Source: Petunia secreta (lineage: Eukaryota; Streptophyta; Magnoliopsida; Solanales; Solanaceae). From it: 64,000 nucleotides of DNA. The notes below the pieces were generated by a model, which made no database searches, was not told the origin of the DNA, and saw only the letters and a program-made list of their open reading frames with translations. The stretch lies in assembly GCA_029990175.1 (NCBI GenBank), contig JARKIP010000011.1, positions 29,548,001 through 29,612,000 of the forward strand, read 5' to 3'. Position numbers and translations under genes: made by a program. This document shows, piece by piece, positions 47,241 to 57,691 of the stretch (its first letter is position 1; each line of letters starts with the position of its first letter).

Positions 47241-48819
47241 CCCCCCCCCCCCCCCCATATTATTACACGTCAGAACCCCTTTCCCCATTTCATCTTCTTC
47301 CCCAAAACACACATAAACTCTCTCTATCCCCTCCCCCCCCCCAACCTCTATACCCGAAAACCATCATAACCCACCCCCAAATTCAAAAATAAAACACATT
47401 CTACTCTCCTAAACACTACATATAACAACAAATTCAAGGTAAATTCTTAGTTTTAGTGTTATTTTAATTATTTTCGAAAACTTAAACCCTAACTTTTTAA
47501 CTCAATTTTTTTGTAGTTCTTAAGCATATAACTAGTGGGGAATCATAATTAAGTGCTATTGGAGCACAAATCAACCTTGAGGTAAGTTTTTTTTTATTTT
47601 TATATAATCCGAATTTAATTATTTTTTTAATTTTTTTTTTAATTTCGGCTTACAATATTGCATAGGTAGTTAATTATTAGTAAATTTGTTTATTGTAGTT
47701 ATTGTTGATGTCGAAGAACTTGTTTGGTGTTGTTAGCTCTTATAAAGTTAGGTTTGTGTTGTTTGGGATTGTCGTAGTTACACTACAACATTTTATATCT
47801 ATAGCTACGAATTCTTAGCTACTAATATAAATATCGTGGTTAATACTTAGCAATAGCTACGAAAATCAAGTTTTCATGGCTATTTACAATTTTGTAAAAT
47901 TTCTTAGCCACAAAAATAAAATTGGCAAAGCTAATTTCTGCTTTTTGCTACAATTGCTAACTTTTGTGGCAAAAACTGCCTAAATAGCTATAAATTTGTT
48001 GCCACAATAAGATTTCGTAGCTAAACATAGGTTTTTGCCACACATTGAAAGTTACTGTAACTACATTAAACTGTTAGCCACAATAAATTATTTGTATCAA
48101 AACATTGGAGATATACAAATCTTTTGCTTCAAGATATAAAAATTCGAGGCAGCTTCAAATTTATTGCTACGATAAATTTCATAGCTAATCATATATATTA
48201 GCCACGCGTAATAAACTTTTAGCCACAAAAAATTATTTTGAAGTCAAAAGTAGTAGCTAAATGACTATTTTTTAGCCAACTTCTATAATAACTGTGGCAA
48301 TAGATGGCTCTATAGCTACAACTTTATAACTAATAATCACAAGCTTTAACCAGGCATTTTAATTATAATAGAAATACTCTTAATTTTTTTTAAATAAATG
48401 TTGTAACTAATTAATAAACTCATATCTCATTATTTTGATCATATATCTAATTAATTACAATAATAACTATGCCTCGATCTTAAGTTATATGGAATCAACT
48501 ATATAATTTCTTGATAACATAACTGCTTTGTATCATTATGTAATATTTAAATTGAAAATGAACAATAACAACAATAATATATTTAGTGTGATCGTACAAA
48601 TTGAATCGAAAAAGCATAGGGTGTATGCAGATGTTACCTTGTGTGAGGGAAGGAAGCATTCCTTTATACTCTCAATTACTTTTATTGAAAATAAAGAATC
48701 TAATATATTGAAACAGAAGATTTCGGATAAACTATCAACATGGTAATCCAATATAAAGGTATTACATGAGATTTTAATTATAATTTAATAGGAAAAATTA
48801 TATAAAAGTATAATTTAAA

Positions 48820-49345
48820 GACATTTTTTATGAAAGATAGCGACATTTATTTATTATTACAAAAAATATAGCAAAAATGGTGAATTAATTACACAATATA
48901 GCAAAATTGGTGAGCTAATTACAAAACATAGTTTTGAAAAAGCTACTCTGTATCTCACTGTATCTGTACTGTATCTACAATATTTTTAATTGTATATACA
49001 ATATTTTCTAGTATTTATATTGTTTCTACACGGTTTTTCTATACTTTTTCTACTATTTTAATTTTTTCTACCATATTCCTACTTGTATCTATACTATTTT
49101 TCTAGTGTTTTTGTAGTTTCTAGAGTTTCTATACGGTTTATGCTTGTATCTATAGGTAGGCGGCGACATCAGACTATAGGGCAGCAGGGGAAGAGATGGG
49201 AGATGGAGGATAGAGTTTTTCTTATTTAGTTGTTTCTAACAACTTGTATATAAAAATATTATTATGTTTTATAATATCAATGATGTTGCTATTTTTTTTA
49301 ATTGTAAATAGAGAGTATGATTGTATATAAGTGCAAAAGCTTATT
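48820..49345. mobile_element. Short relative of the 20.4-22.1 kb element
   Basis: Has aattacaaaacatag/atagcaaaat-type ends, a ctgtatctcactgtatctgt minisatellite and a gttgctatttttttt right side like the larger copy. It lacks the host-gene-like frame. Borders are approximate. Confidence 0.55.
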
Positions 49346-50572
49346 TAAATAACAATGTATTTATGGGTCATTGAACTTTTAATTTATAACTTTTTTTAAT
49401 TCTTTATTTTTATTAGGACTATATTATTTGACAAATAGTTTCAAGAATATACTAATTATATTAGCTAGCTATTTTGTTATAATTCTTAATTCAATTTAGT
49501 CAAGGAGGGAAGAAACAACAATCTGAACTTATCTCTAAATTTAAAGGAAATAATTATTTTAGGATTATACAATAATTTAAAATTTTTGTTCTGATAAGAT
49601 TAAGAACATTAAAGGGGATATTTTATGGAATATTATTATTTCACACTAATAATCGGCATTTACTTAATGAAATTATTTTTGTTTTCTGTTCCTAGTAAAT
49701 TTTATTGTAACTTACATTTATGGTAGGGATTTGTATTTATGGTATACTACTTGTATATTTGAAGCAAAACAAAAAGCAAAAATATATAAGTTAAGAAAAA
49801 AGACGAGCAATTGGTAACAAACTTCAAAACATAAGCTTTCAGCCACCTTCTCTCAACCTACGGCCGCCACACCTCCTCATCTCCCTTCCCATTTCTTTCT
49901 TCAACCACCTATAACCTGCTCTCTCCAAACTAACGTTATTTTGTCCGTACTTGAATTTAGTTTTGATTTTTAAAGCTAATTAAGATTTTTCTACACTTGG
50001 AATTGGTAGGTTTTAAATTTTTATTTCAAAAACTTTTTTAATGTATATTTGACAGTCTCTGGGTTTGCTTTTCTGAGTTATTCTGAAAACTCACTATTTA
50101 CAACTTCAGTTGCTTTATAGGTTTGTTTTACATAATCTACAAGTTTGATTTGCATAATCTACAGGTTTGTTTATCTTGTATACTCACTGCTTAATTTGTT
50201 GATTTCTGTTTTTTTTTTTTTTTCCTTTTGTAACCTGTTATAATTCTTGTAAATGAATTATCAAGACATAGTGTTTCTTTAGTCCCTGCAATCTGGGGTT
50301 GTTTTCTCCCTTCTGAATTCTATTATAACATTGCTGTTAATCAAACTTGCATTTTTGCCTTATAGTTTCTCTTGAATTTGGTCAATTGTTTATTCGTGCT
50401 AACTGTTGTTTCGTTTAGTATACATGCTGAATTTTAATCACTAGAGTTAGAGAAAAAAATGAAAGGATGTTGATATCAAAGGTAAGAATGTATTGATAAA
50501 AAGTCATGCTTTGTGATTCACATAATTAAGGTTTGTACTGAATAATTTTTTTCATCATTTCAGCTAATTGAG

Positions 50573-50791
50573 GTGGAGAGAGGCCTGCTTCATACTTTGA
50601 TGCATGAAGATCATCCAGTGGCAGCAACACAGCTCATATTAGCTAGGAGTAGATCTTTTGTTCTTTTTATTGTAGATGAGTCCTGTAATATGAGAATTTT
50701 AGATTTACCAAGAATTTACAATTTGTATGGAAAAGAGTTATTTTATACTTTTTATTTTACTTGTTTTCATTTAATATATATGTTTTTATAA
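50573..50791 (+). pseudogene. Gene-like exon fragment in the nested element
   Basis: After a pyrimidine-rich cag acceptor at about 50562, codons read LIEVERGLLHTLMHEDHPVA and then lose character. Upstream 49830-49980 resembles a 5' leader with CT-rich sequence. The source gene is not recognised; this may be a captured host fragment. Confidence 0.35.
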
Positions 50792-51680
50792 AATATTTGA
50801 ATTTTTTAAATTTAATTGGGTGTTAAAAGACGTCAATGAATTTGCTGCCAAATTTTTGTTTGTTCTAATAAATTAAAATTAAAATATATCAAAATTTTAT
50901 TTATAGATATTGAGATAAATTATAGCTATGGAATTTGGATTTGTAGCTAGAGCATAGCTACATAATTAATTTGTGGCAAATGAATTAATTTTTTTTTGCC
51001 ACAAAATACTTACTCGTAGCTATAATAATAGAAAGAAAGCTACATATATGATTCTCTGTGGCTAAAGTATAAAAATATTTGCTTCGATCATATATTCTTC
51101 CTGGCAAATATGTTCAACCCTATAGCTACAACACAAAAGTTCTGTGGCAATATGTATTGGTTCTTAGCCACAGATAATGTAAAGTCCGTAGCTAACTTTT
51201 AGCTACGCCACCTTTTACTACGGCATGCTACAGAAAAAAATATTGTAGCTAAAGCCTTTAGCCACGGAAATTTTCAGCTTTAGCTACGATGCATTTCATA
51301 GCTATAGATGCAGAATGTTGTAGTAGTTGTTGGGGATTGTCGGAATTGTTTCGTAGTGGTGTTTGAAATGTGTTGTTGCTTTGGTATTGTTGAAAAGATG
51401 AACATATTATGCCTAAAACGAATAAGTTTTTGTTGGTTTGAATTGCTTTGATAATGGTAATTAATAGGGTGTTAGAAGGAAATATTGTTTGTTTGGGGCA
51501 TTTCATCAAACAAGTTGCGAGCATTAACAAATCCGACCACATTAATCTTGCTATAGTGATTACAAAAAAGTGGCAAGCTAAGATAAAAAATTTATTGCGT
51601 TAGGCATAGCATGATATAAAACTTTATAATTTAGTAATTAAAAATTGATAATCTTATATTTAAAAAAATCATACATATTT

Positions 51681-51754
51681 GTACTGATGAGGATGAGGAA
51701 GAAGAATTTAACGATGAGGATGAGGAAGAAGAATTGGCTGATGATGATGATTGA
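51681..51754 (+). pseudogene. Acidic C-terminal remnant, possible TNPD tail
   Basis: An open frame of duplicated DEDEEEEF/L units ends ADDDD and a stop, just left of the TNPA-like gene. CACTA transposases often end in acidic runs, so this may be all that survives of the main transposase. Confidence 0.35.
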
Positions 51755-52022
51755 CCTTATTTGTACTTTGATGTTTAACTTTTTTAATTTGTTAGTTTAA
51801 TGTACGTATCAACATAAGCAGATATATGTATTCTTATTTTGTGCAAGGAATGCGTTTATTTAATTGATGCCTCATCGTGGTAAAATTGCTCAAATTATAT
51901 AACATTAGTGTCATTAAAATACAAAAATACTAAGTAATTAATTACTCCAAATGACAACGAAAAGCTAGTATATTACGTATTTACTTTTTCTTTCCTAATG
52001 TAATTTGAATGTTTCAACAGGT

Positions 52023-53758
52023 ATGAAGCGTTTTTTTTAGAAAAAAGAAGGGAATTAAAAAGGTAGGCGAGACATCAGCTGATGCGGCTGATGACACTCC
52101 TACTTCTCAGGTGCCGCATTCGCTTCCTGCAGGAGCCCCTCCAGGATATGATCCAGATTTTTTCAGGCCCCCCTGGCCCGTCTCAGTTGCCTCCTGGTTG
52201 GCGGCATGACTTCACTTCTTATGACATGACTGAGACACAGGCCGTTCCCACACAGGGCGATCCTACACAGTCCCCTTCTAGAGCTACTCCGTCTGGGTCT
52301 ACTCAGCCGCCTTCAGAACCATCTAGCTCTTCCGGCCCATCGGTCCAGCAGGAGATCATGTACTATGATCCGAGGTCGCCCTATTACATCGGTGAGCCTG
52401 GCACATGGGAAGGAGGGCGGTTGATTATTTATCCCGAGGGGGATAACAGATAAGTATCTTATTTTTTAAGTTCTTATCTATTTAATAATTAGTTAACGTT
52501 TAATTGTTAGTATTTCTATTAACTCTTGTGTTTTTTATGTAATTTTTGCCCCAACACTGATGCTACTTCGATACTGACGAGATGCATGAGATCTCAATGG
52601 AAAGAATCGCGGCCAACCTGGGGCGCGGTGCCCCCTCATGTAAAGCAGCGGATAATGCAGGCTTTTGAGGTGATAAATATGCATCAGGTTTATTACTAAT
52701 TGCGGTTTTTCTAATGATTATGTTTAAATAAAATATTTTGATGAATATTCCATACTGAGTGTAAGTGGCATCCGGCTCTGGACTATAAAGTCCATTCCAA
52801 CTTCCCAAAGAAATCCGGTGAGCTATTCAAGAACGCAATGTATATTGCGCGTAAAAAAGGAAAAATGCCCGACTTACTCTATGATCATCAATGGAAAGAT
52901 CTGCAGCAATATTGGGAGACTCCCAAATTCTTGAAGAAAAGCGAACAAGGGAAGAAAGTGCGAGCATCAAGTAAGGGTGGATCGCTCCATACCGGTGGCT
53001 CAGTTAGCGCTGCGACGCAGAAGATGCAGTTGGTAAAGTAATTTAATTTATATGAATTACTATAATCGTTTATTTTTTATCTAACTTATTCTCTTCTTTA
53101 ATTTGTAGGAAAAGAAAGAAAATCGGACAATTTCAATCCCTGAAATGCACAAGATCCGACATATCAATAGTGATAAAAAGGGCGGAGAAGTCTGGGTCGA
53201 GCCCCCGCGCAAAAGAGGCCTGGGTAAGTTATTAAATTCAAACTTTTTTCGCGCCAATCCTTCAACATTTATACTTCATATTTGTACCGTTGATATATTT
53301 CTGTTTTTCAGGAAAGAGCTACAAAGGCCGTTGAAGAGTGGACCTCGACTCAACAATCTGAATGCGAAAGTAGTACCCCAGCTCCCCTAACGCTTGAGCA
53401 AGAAACCAATTTATGGCTGGAGGTTAATGGAGGGGTGAAGAAGGGGTCCACATATGGCCTTGAAACACTCTATTCATCTGGCAAGCATAAGTCAAACTAT
53501 TTGGGCTCGTGTGCTACTGCTCCTTCAAGCTCTGCGGATCCTGGGGAAATGGCTCGGGTGAAAGAGGAGATCGCAGAACTGAAGAGACAAAATGAAGCTA
53601 TGCGCATAGCAAATGAGGCTCATCAAAGACAAAGGCAAGAAATGATGCAAAAGCTCCTTAAGCGCGGAAAAAAATCCAAACGAAAGCGAAAGAGCAGACG
53701 TCGACACAGTTCGTCGTCTGAGTCTGATGCCGAGTCTAGTTCGGGTTCTAGCCAGTAG
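52023..53758 (+). pseudogene. TNPA-like protein (Ptta/En/Spm, Transposase_24 type)
   Basis: Decayed multi-exon gene. The first exon (from 52023) has two breaks at T runs: the 8-T run after ATGAAGCG gives an early stop, and the 6-T run near 52160 shifts the frame before a Gly/Pro-rich stretch (GPPGPSQLPPGWRHDF). Following exons carry SQWKESRPTW, the family core (FPKKSGELFKNAMYIARKKG), GSVSAATQKMQ and a coiled coil (MARVKEEIAELKRQNEAM), then a basic-Ser-rich tail to the stop at 53758. The junction at 53223/53312 also does not keep the frame cleanly. Such proteins bind the subterminal repeats of CACTA elements. Confidence 0.78.
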
Positions 53759-53974
53759 TGATAGTTGAACCATAAACTGTGTGTTAAGTTTATTTGATAA
53801 TTGTAACACTATTACTGATGTTGATCGACTTGTTTCTATTGTTTGGCTTGTTAGCCTTGTTGAATATCGTTTATTAATCTGTTTTGGCTGGTTTTGCTGC
53901 GTGTTCTGGGTGTTGCTGAATTTACAGGTGGTGTAGGGCTAATTGCAGATTTTATATTGCAGGTTTTTACAGAT

Positions 53975-54260
53975 TTTCGACCGATTTTCGGTCGAAAAGT
54001 TGGTCAAAATGTTTTACCAACATTTCGACCGAAAGTCGGTCGAAATATCGACCGGCTTTCGACTGACTTTCGGTCGAAGAACTCGTCATTTAAGAAAAAA
54101 ATTCCAGGTTCTCCGACCGACTGTCGGTCGAAAGCCGGTCGACCTTTCGACCGACTTTCGGTCGAAGGCTTTTTTCGACCATCATTTATTCGACCACCGC
54201 AATCGGTCGAAGATCAGTCGAAATGTTGACCGTTCTCCGACCGATTTGGCGGTCGGAAAA
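53975..54260. repeat. CACTA right subterminal CGACCGA/TCGGTCG repeats
   Basis: About ten TTCGACCGA/TCGGTCGAA motifs in both orientations, matching the left subterminal region. Confidence 0.9.
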
Positions 54261-55074
54261 GCCGATTTTTCTAGTAGTGTTTGAAGCTTTTTATAACCTA
54301 CCTCATTTTAACTGAATATTCAATTCATTTCGAGAGATCTTTTGTATAAATGGTTGAATTTACTGTTTATAATTTATACTTTCTAGTCGATATACTTATA
54401 TTATATTGTTTTACACATATTACATATAGTCTTTACGTATATTATACATTCACAAGCTATTTTTTGTTTAAGTGGTTTAGTGAACAACTATTTCTGTTAA
54501 ATATACTTTAAATAAATCCTTCAAGAGCTAAATTAATACTTCGTACAGTTACTAACTAAAATCCTTATACTTACATTCTTTTTTATTTACCCATATATTT
54601 CTCACCGAAATTTTCCGGGCAAAAGGTTTCTAGTGAGGGTGTATCATCATGGATTCTACAAAATAATTTGTACTGTTTTCTTTCACTTAAGATTCTTTTC
54701 CTATGGTCTTCCATTGTATATTCCTAGTAAGAGTTTGATCATCATGAGTCATATTCTTTAACAACCAGATATCCTAGGGGAGTGATGTAAATGCAATAAA
54801 ATGTGATTGTCTATTTCCCTTACTTATTTTCACACGTCTTCATGTTAGGATTAGAAAATATGATTGAGTGAAACTAAAGATAGCAATAATTCGCAAGATT
54901 TCAAGAAGTGGCACACAATGTATTCACCAAATAGATAAAACTCCAAGAGTACATGCATGCCACTTCAACGTAGTAATTATTTATATTCAATCATAAACTA
55001 GTGCTCTGCAAAACTAGAGAGCACATCTTACATTATATAATACGCACCATGATTATTAATCATATTGATAAATT

Positions 55075-55452
55075 TTACTGGACTTTAGAGCAGTCAATGT
55101 TAGGACTAATCTTGTAAGGAACAGTGACACCACATTTGCTAAGAAGTGTAGCAGCCTTATTAGTATCAATACTGCTACCAAAACTTGCTGCCCCAGATTT
55201 CAGGCAAGAACATACACTTTGTCGGTCCGGGGTGGTGCTAGCAGCAGTGTAAAGTGATTGAATCCCACTGCAGCAGCCAGAGGGCACTGCTTGTTTATTG
55301 CCACTTCCCATAAGGTAACTAAGACATGGCATTAAGTTAGAGTACACTGTATTGCATGAGATTGCAGCTTCTGCATGAGGTGGTGATGAAATTATCACCA
55401 TGCATAGGAGGAACAAACATGCTGAATTTTTTTGCATTTGTGAGAAAGCCAT
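55075..55452 (-). CDS. LTP: Type-1 non-specific lipid transfer protein, 125 aa
   Basis: The signal peptide is about residues 1-29 (hydrophobic ACLFLLCMVIISS, cleavage near AEA-AIS). The mature ~95 residues have the eight-cysteine motif (ISC, MPC, GCC, VCSC, SKC, DC) and the family pentapeptides TTPDR and PYKIS. These proteins are secreted and carry lipids in an internal cavity, with roles in cuticle deposition and defence. I chose the Met at 55452 because the longer upstream frame would put residues before the signal peptide and overlap the TATA box. The intronless structure and length (9-kDa class plus signal) are normal. The 3' end abuts the tandem-duplicated segment. Confidence 0.95.
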   Translation of the reverse strand: MAFSQMQKNSACLFLLCMVIISSPPHAEAAISCNTVYSNLMPCLSYLMGSGNKQAVPSGCCSGIQSLYTAASTTPDRQSVCSCLKSGAASFGSSIDTNKAATLLSKCGVTVPYKISPNIDCSKVQ

Positions 55453-55520
55453 TGGAGATATGAAATGATCTTTTACACTGGATTTAATTTGGATGCTTAA
55501 GAAATGCCTCTCAAGACTGA

Positions 55521-55528
55521 ATTTATAG
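55521..55528 (-). promoter_or_regulatory. TATA box of the LTP gene
   Basis: CTATAAAT on the minus strand, about 70 bp upstream of the ATG, appropriate for a short plant 5' leader. Confidence 0.6.
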
Positions 55529-55758
55529 TAAAAGTTTAAGTGGAGTAGGTGAGTGCACTCTGTGCAATATTCCAAAACCGGGAAGTGCATGTTTATAATA
55601 ATAGTCGTTGGGTAAATTAACTAACTTTCTAGGTAAATAATGCACTCCTCTATTTGCTTTAATATTTTTCTCAGAGCCATTTGGGCATCAAATGTTTTTT
55701 CATAATTCGAACATTTTCTAGAACCTCTGAAACTATTCTTTTGTTTGCATCTTCTTTG

Positions 55759-55794
55759 ATTTGGCGGTCGAAAATACCGATTTTTCTAGTAGTG
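55759..55794 (+). mobile_element. Isolated CACTA terminal fragment
   Basis: atttggcggtcgaaaatacc then gatttttctagtagtg is almost identical to the right end of the 7.2-kb CACTA element (54244-54279). No partner end was seen, so it is a remnant, about 300 bp upstream of the LTP ATG. Confidence 0.78.
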
Positions 55795-57691
55795 AGACCT
55801 AGGTGCGTCAACGATGATGCAAAGAACAAATTGTCATGCAAACTTCAGTATTTTTGCAAATATTAGTTTTGGCCAAGAGTATTTGCAAGTATTGAACTAC
55901 ACGTGAAATGCTTTTTAAATGTTAAGATATTAGTTTGAACAATATTTTAAATGAAATAACGGCTATCGTTCTTAAAATTTTGTAAACATTAGACATACAG
56001 AAGCAAAAATACAAAGAGGAGAGATAAAAAACGAAGAAAAGGAAGTAAAATTTAAAACAACGAGGAAAGAAAAGCTAATTGAGGCACTAAAGCATAAGTA
56101 TATATTGGCAATGAGCCTTCATTTTAATTAAGTAGATAACTTTGAATTTTGCGCCACACTTCGTGAGATTTGTTTGCTTGCTTGAGTCGTGCGTAGATGT
56201 TTGAGTAGCTGAATATTCTTGATAATGCCTCTCTTACTAGGCATGCATTATTGTATATTCCACCACTAATGTAGTGGATTGTATTAAGGTGTCACTCGTA
56301 GATTAAAACCCAATCAACTCTAGCAAAAAGGAATGAGTTGGTTTATGGAGCTTCAATCAAAGCTTAGAGCAACACTTGTGATTTGTGAGTTTTGAAGTTG
56401 AAATATTGGATAAAGAATAGAAGGTGGTGCATAATCCTTTTTTCTATAAAAAAGGGAGGTAGGTGAAGCAATATTGTAATGGTTTGATGAACTTGAGCTT
56501 GACACCTCAATGTTCGTAACCACTTAATTTGTTTTTTAATTCCTTAGAGAAATATATGCATCTTTTAAGTCTTATATTCCATTAAATCGAACTCTTTGTA
56601 AATGTTTGTTTAAAAAGATTATAATTATTCTCCCATCACCTTTTAAAATAAGAAAGTCGTAGTATTAAGAGTTAATTAATTTTAAATAATGAATTCAAGT
56701 TTCTCTATCTGTTTTTATTTTACAGAAACGGTACTTCCGTAGTAGGGACAGGCAAATTCCTCTCAGTATATGTTACTTGTACCAGTACCAACACATTTAG
56801 GAGAGAGACATACCTTCGGTCGTAATTTTCAAAACTATAACTTTTCGCAGGTACTAGGAGTATAAAATGTAGGTCGCTAATCATGTAAGAATACTACAAT
56901 CAAGTCAACTAGTGTTCTTGTAATTTGAATCTTGTTTTCTGAATGTCGCTCCGTAAAAAGTTCAAGGCACTTCTACAGTTTAAACTTGAAGAATTATCTA
57001 TTTAGTTGGGGTTCTGGCACCAGTGGAAGTAAACGGAGGAGCTTATGATTATTTTCCTTGTTTGGTAAGCTATAGCTTTAAGCAAAACAAAAAAAAAAAG
57101 TATTCAACTGATATAGCAAAAGCCATGTTGGGGTATAATACTTAAAAACTTTTGTTCAGTGATACATATTCATTTTGAATTTGATCAGGGCATGCTTCAA
57201 ATTACAAATTAAGATATATATAAACCTATTCGATAGTTTCAAGTGTAAATTCGGCCTTTAGTTTGTCTAGGTGACTCCATTGTGGTAAATGTCAGAGCCA
57301 ACCTCATAAATCAGCATCCAATAACAGCAACCTGAAACTTTGATCTAATCACAAAACACAGACGTCAAAGACAAAAAGCAATTAAGCAAAACATCACTAG
57401 ACAGCAACTACTGAAGCAAAAAATGTTTTCAAACGCAGAAAGACTGTCTGGCTTCTAGATTTATAACAAACAAGAAAAATACAAAGATATACTTTTTCCA
57501 CTTGGCTAAGGGATGCCAAATGTTTGAGCTAATGCAACAAAATTGCGGAAAAATCTAAGTTGTCTTCTCAATCAACAAATCATCAAACATGTCATGACCA
57601 AGTTGCTTCCCCACTTTTCCAAGGCGTGCCAAACTGTTCAGATAGTGCAACAAAATTGCAGAAATTCTAAGTTCAATCATCACCAAACATG
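55795..57691. other. Intergenic region between LTP and RPL18A
   Basis: AT-rich, with no supported gene and no recognised repeat. The right part (about 57300-57691) is likely the 3' UTR and downstream of RPL18A. Confidence 0.4.

Larger units (their letters stand above)
47781..51325. mobile_element. Nested CACTA-like non-autonomous element
   Basis: Left end CACTACAACATTTTATATCTATAGCTACG and right end CATAGCTATAGATGCAGAATGTTGTAGT(a) are inverted repeats. The subterminal 500 bp at each side are packed with TAGCTAC(G) and TTAGCCAC(A) motifs. The last base of the right end has changed from G, and I could not find a clean target duplication. The interior contains a further insertion (about 48820-49345) and a gene-like segment (49830-50800). 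Confidence 0.75.
47097..54279 (+). mobile_element. CACTA (En/Spm-type) transposon, 7.2 kb
   Basis: Ends CACTACTAAAA... and ...TTTTTCTAGTAGTG form the CACTA inverted repeat, flanked by a TTT target duplication (47094-47096 and 54280-54282). Subterminal regions (47115-47240 and 53975-54260) are dense in palindromes of the type TTCGACCGAAAnTCGGTCGAA. A TNPA-like Ptta/En-Spm gene lies on the right. A TNPD transposase is missing apart from a possible acidic tail. Nested elements occupy 47781-51325. Unit A of the tandem duplication preserves the uninterrupted version of this locus. The element is probably non-autonomous now. Confidence 0.93.
43963..55030. repeat. Tandem duplication, unit B (expanded by insertions)
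   Basis: VHA-c'' 5' pseudogene copy at 43963-44270, then about 47000-47096 and 54280-55030, which align to 43080-43966 of unit A (for example gttaaatatac, caccgaaattttcc, tcaccaaatagataaaactcc). The gaps are a LINE in a SINE (44316-46924) and the CACTA element (47097-54279). Confidence 0.8.

Noticed and set aside
48528..48746. 72-aa frame in the nested CACTA-like element
   Set aside because: AT-rich, no domain, and overlapped by an equally long antisense frame; chance.
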